Assembly (NCBI RefSeq): GCF_030127105.1
Contig: NZ_CP126161.1
Coordinates: forward strand, 1,054,001 to 1,118,000
Origin: Haloarcula pelagica
GTDB lineage: Archaea > Halobacteriota > Halobacteria > Halobacteriales > Haloarculaceae
Reading direction: 5' to 3'
DNA: 64,000 nt
The position numbers were made by a program, and so were the translations under genes. The number at the start of each line of letters is the position of its first letter. Positions within the stretch are counted from its first letter, which is position 1. The notes under the pieces were generated by a model that saw only the letters and a list, made by a program, of their open reading frames with translations, had not been told where the DNA came from and made no database searches. Shown piece by piece: positions 15,848-24,402 of this stretch.

Positions 15848-17104
15848 ATGGAATCGGACCGACCACTCCCGTTTTCGCGCTGGTGGCTCGTCGTCAGCGC
15901 CGCGTTCGCGATGGGGATCGCCGGCACCTTCCAGTTCGTCTGGTCGTCGATCAGAGGGCCGCTGGGAGCGCAGGTCGGGGCGACCGAGACGACCGTCGGT
16001 ACGCTGTTTACGGTCGTCATCGCGACACAGACGCTCTCGCAGTTTCCGGCTGGGTGGGTCCGTGACCGGTACGGGCCACGGCTCCCGACGGCCGTCGGTG
16101 GTATCCTCATGGCCGGGGGGTTCGTCGGTATAGCGACGGCGTCGACGCCGATCACTGCCGGTGTGGGGGCAGTCGCCGGTGGTGCCGGCTCCGGAGCCAT
16201 CTACACGATCGCGGTCAACACGCCTGTCAAGTGGTTCGACGAGCGACGCGGGCTCGCGACCGGCGTCCTGACGATGTCGTACGCAGTTCTGAGCTTCGCA
16301 CTGATCCCGGTGGTGAGACGTGACCTGCTGGGCAGTCTCGGGCGCTCGCTACTCGCCTTCGCCGTGTTGGCCGCTGTCGCGTGTCTCGTTGCGGCGCTCG
16401 TCCTCCGTGATCCCGACACGGAGACGGTGCCGACAGACGGGGCGGCCGCGGACGGCCGTCAGGCAGCCGAAACTGGGCGACCGGCCGAACCGTACAACTG
16501 GCGCCAGGCGCTTACGACGTGGCAGTTCTGGGTCCTCTACGGCGTCTTCGTCGTCGTGAACGGCGTCGGACTCATGCTCATCGGGAAGCTCATCGCCTTC
16601 GCGACGGCACTGCAGTTGGCCACAGGAACGGCGACGCTGGCCGCCTCGGTCATCGCTGTCGCCGACGGGGCCGGCGGGCTGATCGTTGGCGGGCTCTCCG
16701 ACCGATTCGGCCCGCTCCGGACCGCCGGCACTTCGCTGCTCTGTAGCGCCGCGGGGATCGGCGGCGCCGTCCTGGCGGGGAACCTCGGTATCGGGCTCGC
16801 CTTCGTCGCCTGTATCCTCGTCGCGGGGTTCTTCCGGAGCCCGGTCTTTGCGATCTTTCCGACAGTCGTCGGGGAGTACTACGGGCGGACGTACTCCTCG
16901 GAGAACTACGCCGTCCTCTACACCGCGAAGCTGTGGGGAAGTGTGTTCGCCGGGACGGGAGCGAGCGTCCTCGTGTCGACCGTCGGGTGGTCACGGTCGT
17001 TCCTGCTGGGCGCGGGGGTGCTGGCACTCGGTGGTGCGGTGCTGTTCACGGTTCGGCCGGTCAAGCGGCCCACGCGTCCGGACGGCGGGAGCCAGAACCG
17101 GTGA
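15848..17104 (+). CDS. MFS transporter, oxalate:formate antiporter (OFA)-like
   Basis: The 418-residue protein has about 12 helices. It begins WWLVVSAAFAMGIAGTFQF and has GWVRDRYGPRLP in the loop between helices 2 and 3, and the repeated GGLSDRFGPLRTAG between helices 8 and 9, both MFS signatures. KWFDERRGLATGV is typical of OFA/monocarboxylate carriers. It lies 49 bases after the aldehyde dehydrogenase and is likely to move a carboxylate substrate or end product of this cluster across the membrane. Confidence 0.87.
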   Translation: MESDRPLPFSRWWLVVSAAFAMGIAGTFQFVWSSIRGPLGAQVGATETTVGTLFTVVIATQTLSQFPAGWVRDRYGPRLPTAVGGILMAGGFVGIATASTPITAGVGAVAGGAGSGAIYTIAVNTPVKWFDERRGLATGVLTMSYAVLSFALIPVVRRDLLGSLGRSLLAFAVLAAVACLVAALVLRDPDTETVPTDGAAADGRQAAETGRPAEPYNWRQALTTWQFWVLYGVFVVVNGVGLMLIGKLIAFATALQLATGTATLAASVIAVADGAGGLIVGGLSDRFGPLRTAGTSLLCSAAGIGGAVLAGNLGIGLAFVACILVAGFFRSPVFAIFPTVVGEYYGRTYSSENYAVLYTAKLWGSVFAGTGASVLVSTVGWSRSFLLGAGVLALGGAVLFTVRPVKRPTRPDGGSQNR

Positions 17105-17241
17105 GAACCCCGTCGAACCGCAACCGAGTCGTTTCGGTCGGTCCCGAGTCGGGGGGAGACGACCGGGAAGTCTCTGGCTGCCCCGGTTCCGTTCTCTCGG
17201 CGCGGCGATTGGCTCTTGGCTGTCGCGACCCTACAGGGAGT

Positions 17242-17844
17242 GTGCTCTCGGATAGCGACCGATCCAAGCTCGATTCGGGCCCGGACGACGCCTTCTACGA
17301 CAGCCCGCGGTTCGTGACCCACGCCGACGACGCCTTCCTGGCCCGCCTCACCGAGGTGTACGCCTCGGTCCTCTCGCCCGGCGACCGCGTCTTCGACGCG
17401 ATGGGGAGCTGGGTGTCACACCTCCCCGAGATCCGGTTCGACCGCGTCGTCGGCCACGGACTCAACGAGGCCGAACTCGCCGCGAACGACGCCCTCGACG
17501 AGTGGTTCGTCCAGGACCTCAACGAAGACCAGACGCTCCCCCTGGCCGACGACGCGTTCGACGCCGTCCTCTGTGCGCTGTCGGTCCAGTACCTCCAGTA
17601 CCCCACAGCGGTGTTCGCGGAGTTCGGTCGTGTCCTCGCGCCGGGCGGTGTCCTGGTGGTGAGTTTCACCAATCGGATGTTCCCGACGAAGGCGATTCGG
17701 GCCTGGCGAACTGCCAGCATGGCCGAGCGCCAGGCACTCGTCGAATCGTACTGCGAGGCGGGCGGACTGACGGTCGTGGATGTCGTCAGCGAGACGCCGG
17801 GCCGGGACCCACTCGTTGCCGTCGTCGCCCGGAAGGAAAGATAA
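17242..17844 (+). CDS. Class I SAM-dependent methyltransferase
   Basis: The protein (about 200 residues) contains VFDAMGSWVSHLPE in place of the usual motif I glycine loop, LADDAFDAVLCALSVQYLQ (the acidic motif II and post-II region) and LAPGGVLVVSFTNRMF (motif III). It therefore folds as a class I methyltransferase, though the motif I loop is unusually poor in Gly and SAM binding may be modified. The GTG at 17242, with GGAG just before it, gives the family length; the frame is open much further upstream but inside the MFS gene region. Substrate unknown. Confidence 0.72.
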   Translation: MLSDSDRSKLDSGPDDAFYDSPRFVTHADDAFLARLTEVYASVLSPGDRVFDAMGSWVSHLPEIRFDRVVGHGLNEAELAANDALDEWFVQDLNEDQTLPLADDAFDAVLCALSVQYLQYPTAVFAEFGRVLAPGGVLVVSFTNRMFPTKAIRAWRTASMAERQALVESYCEAGGLTVVDVVSETPGRDPLVAVVARKER

Positions 17845-17929
17845 ATCAGCCAAGGCAGGTCGTCCGCCAGCGAGTGTCGAGACCGCTCCGGAGATGCACC
17901 ACCACTAATGGGTCCCGTAGCGAACGCCC

Positions 17930-18826
17930 GTGACGATGCGCTGGTTCCCGCTCGCTCGCAAGGAGTGTCGCACGATTCTCACCTCCAAGGGATCGTGGGC
18001 CCTGGTCGTCCTAGTCGTCCTCTGGGGGTATCGCCCCACGTACGTCGGCTGGGACGGGCTCGGCCCCGACCTGACGATCGCGTTCGTCCAGTACGTCGCG
18101 CTGGTGATCCCGCCGCTTGGGATCTTGCTGTTGAGTTTCCAGTCCATCGTCGGTGAGCGAACTGCCGGGAGTCTCAAGTTCGTCCTCGGGTTGCCACTGA
18201 CACGGACGGACATCCTCACCGGGAAGGTGGTCGGTCGGGCCGCCGGCATCGGCGGTGCCGTCCTGCTCGGAATCGTGTTGCTGACTGGTGTCGGACTCGT
18301 CAGGTTCGGGAGCTTCGATGTCCTCACCTACGGTGGCGTCGTCCTCGTGACGTTGCTGTACGTCGCCGTCCTCGTCTCGGTGGGGGTCGCGATCTCGGCC
18401 GTGAGTACCACTGCCGTCCGGGCGACAGGGGCGCTGGTCGGCGGGTTCTTCCTCCCGTTCGTCCTGTTCTGGAGCCTGCTCGCCAACACTATCTACGGAC
18501 AACTGACCGGACAGCCGGTCAATCCGTACGACCCGCCCGCGAGTGGCCCACTGTTCTTGCTCCATCGGCTGTCGCCGACCGGGGCTTACAACGTGGTCAC
18601 CAACTGGCTGCTGGGTGTCGGCAACTCCGCGGCGCCGTACACCAGTGTCCTGACCAAACGCGCGCCGGGGTCGAATATCAACGCGCTCGTCGTCGAGACG
18701 ACGTTCGACGCGGGGGCGATCCCGTTCTATCTCCAGGAGTGGGTCGCCGTCCTCGTGCTGTTGGTGTGGCTCCTCGGACCGCTGGGCCTGGCTCGCTACG
18801 CGTTCGAACGGGGTGACCTGGTGTGA
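17930..18826 (+). CDS. ABC-2 type exporter permease
   Basis: A 298-residue membrane protein with about six helices and the ABC-2/NosY hallmark at the N-terminus (MRWFPLARKECRTILTSKGS), followed by SFQSIVGERTAGSLKFVLGL, the segment that carries a conserved E..G.L in these permeases. Translation may begin at GTG 17930 or ATG 17936. It overlaps the ATPase gene by 4 bases. The pair exports an unknown molecule or acts in maturation of an envelope component. Confidence 0.87.
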   Translation: MTMRWFPLARKECRTILTSKGSWALVVLVVLWGYRPTYVGWDGLGPDLTIAFVQYVALVIPPLGILLLSFQSIVGERTAGSLKFVLGLPLTRTDILTGKVVGRAAGIGGAVLLGIVLLTGVGLVRFGSFDVLTYGGVVLVTLLYVAVLVSVGVAISAVSTTAVRATGALVGGFFLPFVLFWSLLANTIYGQLTGQPVNPYDPPASGPLFLLHRLSPTGAYNVVTNWLLGVGNSAAPYTSVLTKRAPGSNINALVVETTFDAGAIPFYLQEWVAVLVLLVWLLGPLGLARYAFERGDLV

Positions 18827-19572
18827 CCGCACCCGCGATCGAGTGCGCTGGGCTGACGAAACGGTACGGCTCGACGGTCGCACTCGACAGTCTGGACCTC
18901 ACCGTCGACGCCGGGACCGTGTATGGCTTTCTCGGTCCGAACGGAGCGGGGAAATCGACGACGATCAACCTCCTGATGAACTACCTCCGTCCGTCGGCTG
19001 GCGAGGCGACCGTCCTCGGCTACGATCCGTGGGACGAAGTCGTCGCTCTCCACAAGCGGGTCGGTATCCTCCCCGACCGCTTCGAGACGTACGACGGCTT
19101 CTCGGCGCGCCGCCACGTCGCGCTCGTGGCCGACACCAAAGGGGTCGAGACGGCACCAGAGACGCTGCTGGAGCGGGTCGGACTCGGCGATGTCGTCGAC
19201 GACGACGCCGGCAGCTTCTCACAGGGGATGGAGCAGCGACTCGCCCTCGCGATGGCGCTCGTCGGCGAGCCGGACTTGCTGATCCTCGACGAGCCGTTCA
19301 CCGGGCTCGACCCCCACGGCGTCGACATGGTCCGGGCGGTCGTCAGTGCGGAGGCCGACCGTGGCGCGACGGTCTTCTTTTCGAGTCACGTCCTCGGACA
19401 GGTCGAACTGGTCTGTGACCGGCTCGGGGTCCTCCACCAGGGCCGACTCGTGACGGAGGGAACGCCGGAGCGACTCCGGACTGACGCCGGCCTCGACAGC
19501 GATGCGACCGTCGAAGACATCTTCCTCGAACTGACCGACGACGCTATCGGGGCCAGGGAGGGCGAGTCGTGA
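18823..19572 (+). CDS. ABC exporter ATPase
   Basis: The 249-residue ATPase carries Walker A GPNGAGKSTT, signature SFSQGMEQRLALAMAL, Walker B LLILDEPFTGLDP and the switch His in FFSSHVLGQVE. The DR/CcmA-like C-terminal part (LHQGRLVTEGTPERL) is typical of ATPases that pair with ABC-2 permeases. Its GTG start sits inside the permease stop (GTGTGA) and its stop overlaps the next gene, so the three are translationally coupled. Confidence 0.93.
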   Translation: MTAPAIECAGLTKRYGSTVALDSLDLTVDAGTVYGFLGPNGAGKSTTINLLMNYLRPSAGEATVLGYDPWDEVVALHKRVGILPDRFETYDGFSARRHVALVADTKGVETAPETLLERVGLGDVVDDDAGSFSQGMEQRLALAMALVGEPDLLILDEPFTGLDPHGVDMVRAVVSAEADRGATVFFSSHVLGQVELVCDRLGVLHQGRLVTEGTPERLRTDAGLDSDATVEDIFLELTDDAIGAREGES

Positions 19573-20141
19573 AGCGCAGAGAGGTGCTGACGCTGGCGAG
19601 CGCCTCGGTGCTTGGTACGGCCGGCTGTCTGGGGCGGACCGAGTACGAACTGGGGTCTCCGTCGGTCGCCTCGATCGACGGCCCGCTGACTCTCGCGATC
19701 GAAGTGACCGATCGAAGGGTCACCGTCGACAGTCCGGGCGAACTGGTACTGACGATCAGCAACGAGAGCGACCGCGCTGTGCAGGTCCGGAATACGGGGG
19801 TCTGGCCGCTGGGGCTGCTCGCGCTCTCGCCACAAGGGAGCGACCAGATGCAGCGGTCGCTGCTCCTCACTGACGCATACACCGACACCGACCGGGTCGA
19901 AGTGACGCCCAGAAGCGTCGAGGGGAGCAACGAGGAACTCGTCGACTCGCTCAACCCGAGCCAGTCGGTAACCGTTCCCTATCGACTCGACGGCGCTCGG
20001 GTGCGCCGGACCGGCGTCCACGATCTGCAGGGATACTTCGAGCCACCGCTGCTGTCCGTTCGAGGCCAGGGGAGCGAAGATTGGACGACGGTCACGGACG
20101 CCGCGACGGTCGAGATAGCCGAACTCTCACTGCTGCCGTAG
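19569..20141 (+). CDS. Putative Tat lipoprotein of the ABC-2 operon
   Basis: A 190-residue protein that begins MKRREVLTLASASVLGTAGC: a twin-arginine motif with a lipobox Cys at residue 20. The mature part is beta-rich (LAIEVTDRRVTVDSPGELVL, then TISNESDRAVQVRNTG), resembling an intracellular-proteinase-inhibitor or Ig-like fold. It is coupled to the ABC ATPase gene by a 4-base overlap, so it probably works outside the cell with that exporter. No enzymatic motif is seen. Confidence 0.75.
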   Translation: MKRREVLTLASASVLGTAGCLGRTEYELGSPSVASIDGPLTLAIEVTDRRVTVDSPGELVLTISNESDRAVQVRNTGVWPLGLLALSPQGSDQMQRSLLLTDAYTDTDRVEVTPRSVEGSNEELVDSLNPSQSVTVPYRLDGARVRRTGVHDLQGYFEPPLLSVRGQGSEDWTTVTDAATVEIAELSLLP

Positions 20142-20598
20142 CGCCTGCTGGCCGTCGACGGTGGGACACGAGAGTCGGTGAGCCATCACGACGGATGTTT
20201 CGACCGAGTGGTAAGAGGGATTCCGGAGGGGGCCGGCCAACGCCGCCCCGTTCGGACAGCGGTTCTCCGTGGCGGGTAATCACAGTAACGGTGTGGAGCG
20301 GGGTACGAAAGGGGAGGGGAACCCGACGAGCGTTCGCCAACGGGGACCATCCGTTGTGGCGGTCGGTTCCGAGTCGCTCGGACGACCGGACACACTCCAG
20401 CGAGAGGCCAAGGGGGAGGACCGCACTCGGTCGGGTTCTCGAAGGGCTGTCACGGGAGCGTGCACTGTCACCGAGCCGAATCAGCTTGATAAGTATTGTC
20501 ACGTAGAGTCCCAACACGTGTTGTCCGAACTCCGGACAGATGGCACAACAGCCGTTGTGCTACGGGTTTCTTGGCCACGGGTCCGGAAACCGACGAGT
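20142..20598. promoter_or_regulatory. Long spacer with three clustered dyads before the TrmB-type gene
   Basis: No gene is recognised in the 457 bases. Near its end are the 12-base palindrome CAACACGTGTTG (20512-20523), GTCCG-N5-CGGAC (20523-20537) and GCACAAC-N4-GTTGTGC (20543-20560). A TTGATAAGTATT stretch (20487-20498) just upstream could be the TATA element, which would place the dyads at and after the transcription start. This suggests autoregulation or a structured leader. Confidence 0.5.
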
Positions 20599-21669
20599 AT
20601 GGAGACAGACGAGTTGGTCGAGGTGCTGAAACGGTACGGGCTGTCGCCGTATCAGGCAGACGCATACGTGTCCTTGCTCACACGAGGAAGCGTCGCCGCA
20701 CAGGACATCGCCGAGTTGAGTACTGTCCCAGGGCCCCGTGTGTACGACGTGCTCCGGGACCTCGAATCGAGGGGGTTCGTCACCACGTACGAACAGGACA
20801 AACTCTACGCGCAGGCGCTCGACCCGAGCGACGCGCTCACGGGCCTCACGACGCAGGCTCGTGCGTTCGAGCGGGCCGTCGAAGAGATCACAGATCGCTG
20901 GGAGCAGCCGACTCTCCAGGAACATACGATCAGTCTCGTACAGCGGGCCCAGACCGTCTTCGAGAAGGCCGAAGAAGAACTCGACCACGCGCTCGACTAC
21001 GTACAGGCCGTCCTCTCCGTCTCCCACCTCGATGCGCTCCAGCACGCGCTCGCCTCGGCACACGATCGGAACGTCTTCGTCGACCTCACGGTGTACGATG
21101 CCGGGGACGACGCCCTCTCGGACTACGACTGCACGTCGCTGTGCACGCAGGCGCGAGCGATCTCCCATCCGCTTCGTTCGGACCCGTTCGGGGTGCTCGT
21201 CGACCGCCGACGTGCGTGCTACTCCTGGCACCAGGAGACGGACGAGGAACACGGGATATACGTCGACGACAGCGCCCACGAGAACATGATATGGCACTAC
21301 ATGACGACTCTCCAGCAGGCAGCGACGGAGGTCTACGTCGAGACGCCCTACGAGACGCCGCTGCGCTTCGGGTCGCTTCGTGACTGCCTGGCAGTAATCG
21401 AGCCACTCGTTCGTGACGGTGTGACACTCAGCGCGGAGGTCACCGGGGAGTCCGTCGCGACCGGCCGGGAGCGCAGGGAGGTCGGGACGGTCGAAGCGAT
21501 CGACTATCCCGGCTTCGAGACTGGTGCGTCACCGACGCCACAACAGACGTTCGCCGAGGCGACGCTCACGCTCTCGACAGACCACGAGACGTATTCGATC
21601 GGCGGCTTCGACGCTCGCACCGAGGATATCGAAGCCACACGAATCGTCGTCACGGAGCTCCACGGATGA
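20599..21669 (+). CDS. TrmB-family transcriptional regulator
   Basis: The 356-residue protein starts with a winged helix (VLKRYGLSPYQADAYVSLLT, then LSTVPGPRVYDVLRDLESRG) of the TrmB class, followed by a coiled coil (about 85-125) and a C-terminal effector region resembling the TrmB sugar-binding/PLD-like fold. TrmB proteins of haloarchaea govern carbohydrate metabolism genes. The ATG at 20599 is the start that puts the HTH at the N-terminus; 110 further codons are open upstream but pass through the dyad region. It is followed by an SDR and a propeller protein on the same strand, possible targets. Confidence 0.85.
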   Translation: METDELVEVLKRYGLSPYQADAYVSLLTRGSVAAQDIAELSTVPGPRVYDVLRDLESRGFVTTYEQDKLYAQALDPSDALTGLTTQARAFERAVEEITDRWEQPTLQEHTISLVQRAQTVFEKAEEELDHALDYVQAVLSVSHLDALQHALASAHDRNVFVDLTVYDAGDDALSDYDCTSLCTQARAISHPLRSDPFGVLVDRRRACYSWHQETDEEHGIYVDDSAHENMIWHYMTTLQQAATEVYVETPYETPLRFGSLRDCLAVIEPLVRDGVTLSAEVTGESVATGRERREVGTVEAIDYPGFETGASPTPQQTFAEATLTLSTDHETYSIGGFDARTEDIEATRIVVTELHG

Positions 21670-21754
21670 GACCGCTCGGCCATCCCTCGACGGGCGGATT
21701 CGGAACCCCCGCGGAGACTGCCGGGCCGACCGGAACCGATCGGCTGTGCTCGCG

Positions 21755-22456
21755 ATGATGTCTTCCCCGGACATCTCGCTCTTCGAGACGCTCGCGGGGC
21801 AGACTGCTCTCGTGACCGGGTCGTCTCGGGGCATCGGCGCGGAGATCACGCGCCAACTGGCCGAACTGGGGGCCACGGTGTATGCGAGTGCCCGTACCCC
21901 GTCCGAGATCGATGTCGAGGCAGACAGCACCCTCGAACTGGACGTAACCGACGCCTCAGAGGTCGAGACAGCAGTCGGGACGATCGAGCGGGAGGCGGGG
22001 GAACTGGATATCCTCGTCAACAACGCCGGGATCCACGGGCCGGCGGGGCCGCTCGAAACGATCGGGCCCGAACCGATCGCGGAGACGTTCGGCGTGAATC
22101 TGGCCGGCCCCATCCGACTGGTACGGAACTCCCTCCCGCTGTTGACCCGCGCAGCGACTCCCCGGGTCGTCAACGTCGCCAGCGGGTCCGGGCAGTTCGC
22201 CGGCGAGATGGAGGCCAGCCATCTCCCCTACAGCGTCTCGAAGGCAGGGCTCAACGCCTTCACCCGAACCCTTTCCGCCCAGTATCCGGGGCTCCTGGTG
22301 AACAGTGTCGACCCCGGGTGGGTTCGGACGGACAACGGCGGCCCGGACGCCCCACGAAGTGTCTCCGACGGGGCGGCGACGGCGATCTGGCTGGCCCGGT
22401 TCGAACGCGGGCCGAGCGGCCGGTTCTGGCGTGACGAGCAGCAAATCGAGTGGTGA
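21755..22456 (+). CDS. Short-chain dehydrogenase/reductase (SDR)
   Basis: A 233-residue classical SDR: TGSSRGIGAEI for cofactor binding, LDVTDASEVE, LVNNAGIHG, and the catalytic YSVSK with VNVASGSG before it and VDPGWVRTDNGG after it. It oxidises or reduces a carbonyl/hydroxyl with NAD(P)H. Tandem ATGs at 21755 and 21758 are possible starts; a GTG at 21746 is also in frame. It lies 85 bases after the TrmB-type gene. Substrate unknown. Confidence 0.9.
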   Translation: MMSSPDISLFETLAGQTALVTGSSRGIGAEITRQLAELGATVYASARTPSEIDVEADSTLELDVTDASEVETAVGTIEREAGELDILVNNAGIHGPAGPLETIGPEPIAETFGVNLAGPIRLVRNSLPLLTRAATPRVVNVASGSGQFAGEMEASHLPYSVSKAGLNAFTRTLSAQYPGLLVNSVDPGWVRTDNGGPDAPRSVSDGAATAIWLARFERGPSGRFWRDEQQIEW

Positions 22457-22483
22457 TCGAAGCGACCGAGCAGTTCCCTACCG

Positions 22484-23494
22484 ATGACTGAGACGAGCAC
22501 CCCGAACGGACCCGAACGCAGTCGTACCGAAACGCTGGACACCGCGACGACCGACGGACTCCTCGTCGGGACGACCGAAGCCGTCTTTCGCGCAGCCTCA
22601 CTCCCGGTCGAAGACCCCGATCGCCGTCTGGACTGTGGACTCGTCCACCGCCTCGAACAGTTGTCGGCGACGGAGGGAGTGCTGGCGGCCACCGAGACCG
22701 GCCTGTTCCGGACGCGAGACGGTGGGCGTACGTGGACGGATCTGGCCGTCCCGACGACACACGTCCACGCGGTGACCGAACAGGACGGATCGCTGTACGC
22801 CGGGACGTTACCCGCGGCGGTCTACCGATCGGACGACGGCGCGACGTGGACCGAGTGTCAGGGGTTCCAAGACATCCCAGGGCGCAGCGAGTGGCCGACC
22901 GACCCGAATCAAGACGAGGTTCGTGTCCACACGCTCGCGGCGCATCCGTCTGCCCCCGCGCGTCTCGTCGCCGGCGTCGAGGTCGCGGGACTGTATTCGT
23001 CGACGGATCACGGAGAGACCTGGGATCGGATATCAGGGCCGTTCCACGACGACGTTCATCAGGTGGTCATGACCACCCCCGAGACCTGGCTCCTCGCCGG
23101 CAGAGAGGGCGTCTACCGGACACAGGACGCGGGAGCATCGTGGACGAAACTGCCGCTCGGAGCACGCCAGTACGTCCGCCAACTGCTCGTCTGCGAGGAG
23201 CGCCTCTACGTGCCGGTCGCTCGCTCGGGGCCGCTGTGGGAGGGCGAAGCGGGTGCCGATGCGACCCTCTACGCGGTCGATCGGTCGACGGACCGGCTCA
23301 CTCGGCTCTCCTATCCCGGCGCGCCGGTCGAGAAAATCCTCTCGTGGACGACAGTCGGGAACCGCGTCCTGGGCGGGACGACACACGGGACGCTGCTCGA
23401 ACTCGCTCCAGAGGGCGCCCAGATCGTCGGCCGAGTCCCGGTCGCGGCGGATGCACACCTGGCCTACGGAGCGACCGCGCTCTGTTCGGTCTGA
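22484..23494 (+). CDS. BNR/Asp-box beta-propeller protein
   Basis: The 336-residue protein carries four Asp-box repeats: TRDGGRTWTD, SDDGATWTE, STDHGETWDR and TQDAGASWTK, spaced by 40-70 residues, and repeated 'LLAGREGVYRT'-type strands. This is a sialidase/YCF48-like propeller. No signal peptide is visible and the sialidase Arg triad is not identifiable, so it is more likely a binding or sensor scaffold than a glycosidase. It follows the SDR gene by 27 bases and is probably co-transcribed. Confidence 0.8.
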   Translation: MTETSTPNGPERSRTETLDTATTDGLLVGTTEAVFRAASLPVEDPDRRLDCGLVHRLEQLSATEGVLAATETGLFRTRDGGRTWTDLAVPTTHVHAVTEQDGSLYAGTLPAAVYRSDDGATWTECQGFQDIPGRSEWPTDPNQDEVRVHTLAAHPSAPARLVAGVEVAGLYSSTDHGETWDRISGPFHDDVHQVVMTTPETWLLAGREGVYRTQDAGASWTKLPLGARQYVRQLLVCEERLYVPVARSGPLWEGEAGADATLYAVDRSTDRLTRLSYPGAPVEKILSWTTVGNRVLGGTTHGTLLELAPEGAQIVGRVPVAADAHLAYGATALCSV

Positions 23495-23625
23495 GCGCCA
23501 GTCGACAGTCGCAACGCCGCGAGCGCCTCGAAATCTCGGCTTATGTCGTCCAAAAGTACGTTCTTCGGTGACTGTGAGCTCGCCGAGGACGGGCGTGGCT
23601 CGCCCCCGGTGTTCCAGGGGATTCG

Positions 23626-24390
23626 CTAGTCGACCACGGGTTCGGCGGGCGCGTCGATGTCACGCTCTCGCGGAACGTGAGCCCCGCGAGGACCGTCCGT
23701 CGCTCGTGCTCGATTGCGGACGACCCGATACGCGACGCTCGCAACGCCGATCGTGAGGCCCACGACGAGGGCGGCCCGGACACCAGTTCCGTCAGGGAGG
23801 GCGGTAACCGGCTTTCGCCAGGGGACGGCTCGGCCGCGCTCCGTCTCGACGAGGTCCCCGAACTCGCTCGCGAACCGTTCGACCGCGTCCCAGTCCGTGT
23901 ATTCGTAGTCGCGGGACGTGTCGGTGTCGCCGGTCGTCACCGCCGAGAGGAGCGTAAACAGCCACTTCACTGGGCGGCTGTACTCGGTGTACTTGACTGC
24001 GCCGGCGAAGTTGCCGACGCGGTCGGGCTGCCAGCCGGTGTCCTGGACGAAATCGTCGACCCACTCGAGCGCCCCTGCCCGGGCCGCCTCCGAGGGGGCA
24101 GCGGCGGCAAAAGAGAGCTGGAAGAAGCCCGAGGGGCGCGATTCGAGGGCCTCGCGGTGTGTCTCGACGAAGCTGACGACGCCCCGCTGGTGTCGGTTGT
24201 AGTTCACCGACGCCCCGACGAGGATCGCGTCGAACGAATCGACGGGATCTGCCGGCGGGTTCGAGACGTGTCTGGTGGTCACGGCGTGGCCGCGGGCCGA
24301 GAGCACGCCGTCGATGTGTCGCGCGACCGCAGCCGTCTGGCCGTGTCCGGTCCCGTAGACGATGAGGATCGATGGCAAGGGTGCGTGCAC
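23626..24390 (-). CDS. Flavodoxin-domain protein, HemG-like, with C-terminal membrane helix
   Basis: The 254-residue protein starts with a flavodoxin fold: ILIVYGTGHGQTAAVARHI (FMN phosphate loop), then FDAILVGASVNYNRHQRGVV, which resembles menaquinone-dependent protoporphyrinogen oxidase (HemG). It is longer than HemG because of a C-terminal hydrophobic helix (VRAALVVGLTIGVASVAYRV) and a basic, then acidic tail, so it is probably membrane-tethered. It may pass electrons between quinone and a soluble acceptor. A role in haem synthesis is possible but not shown by neighbours. Confidence 0.78.
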   Translation of the reverse strand: MHAPLPSILIVYGTGHGQTAAVARHIDGVLSARGHAVTTRHVSNPPADPVDSFDAILVGASVNYNRHQRGVVSFVETHREALESRPSGFFQLSFAAAAPSEAARAGALEWVDDFVQDTGWQPDRVGNFAGAVKYTEYSRPVKWLFTLLSAVTTGDTDTSRDYEYTDWDAVERFASEFGDLVETERGRAVPWRKPVTALPDGTGVRAALVVGLTIGVASVAYRVVRNRARATDGPRGAHVPRERDIDAPAEPVVD

Positions 24391-24402
24391 CTGCTTTGGA
24401 GT

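Noticed and set aside
20269-20598. N-terminal extension of the TrmB-type protein by 110 codons
   Set aside because: It crosses the promoter dyads, is Arg/Ser-rich and would bury the HTH that is N-terminal in the family.
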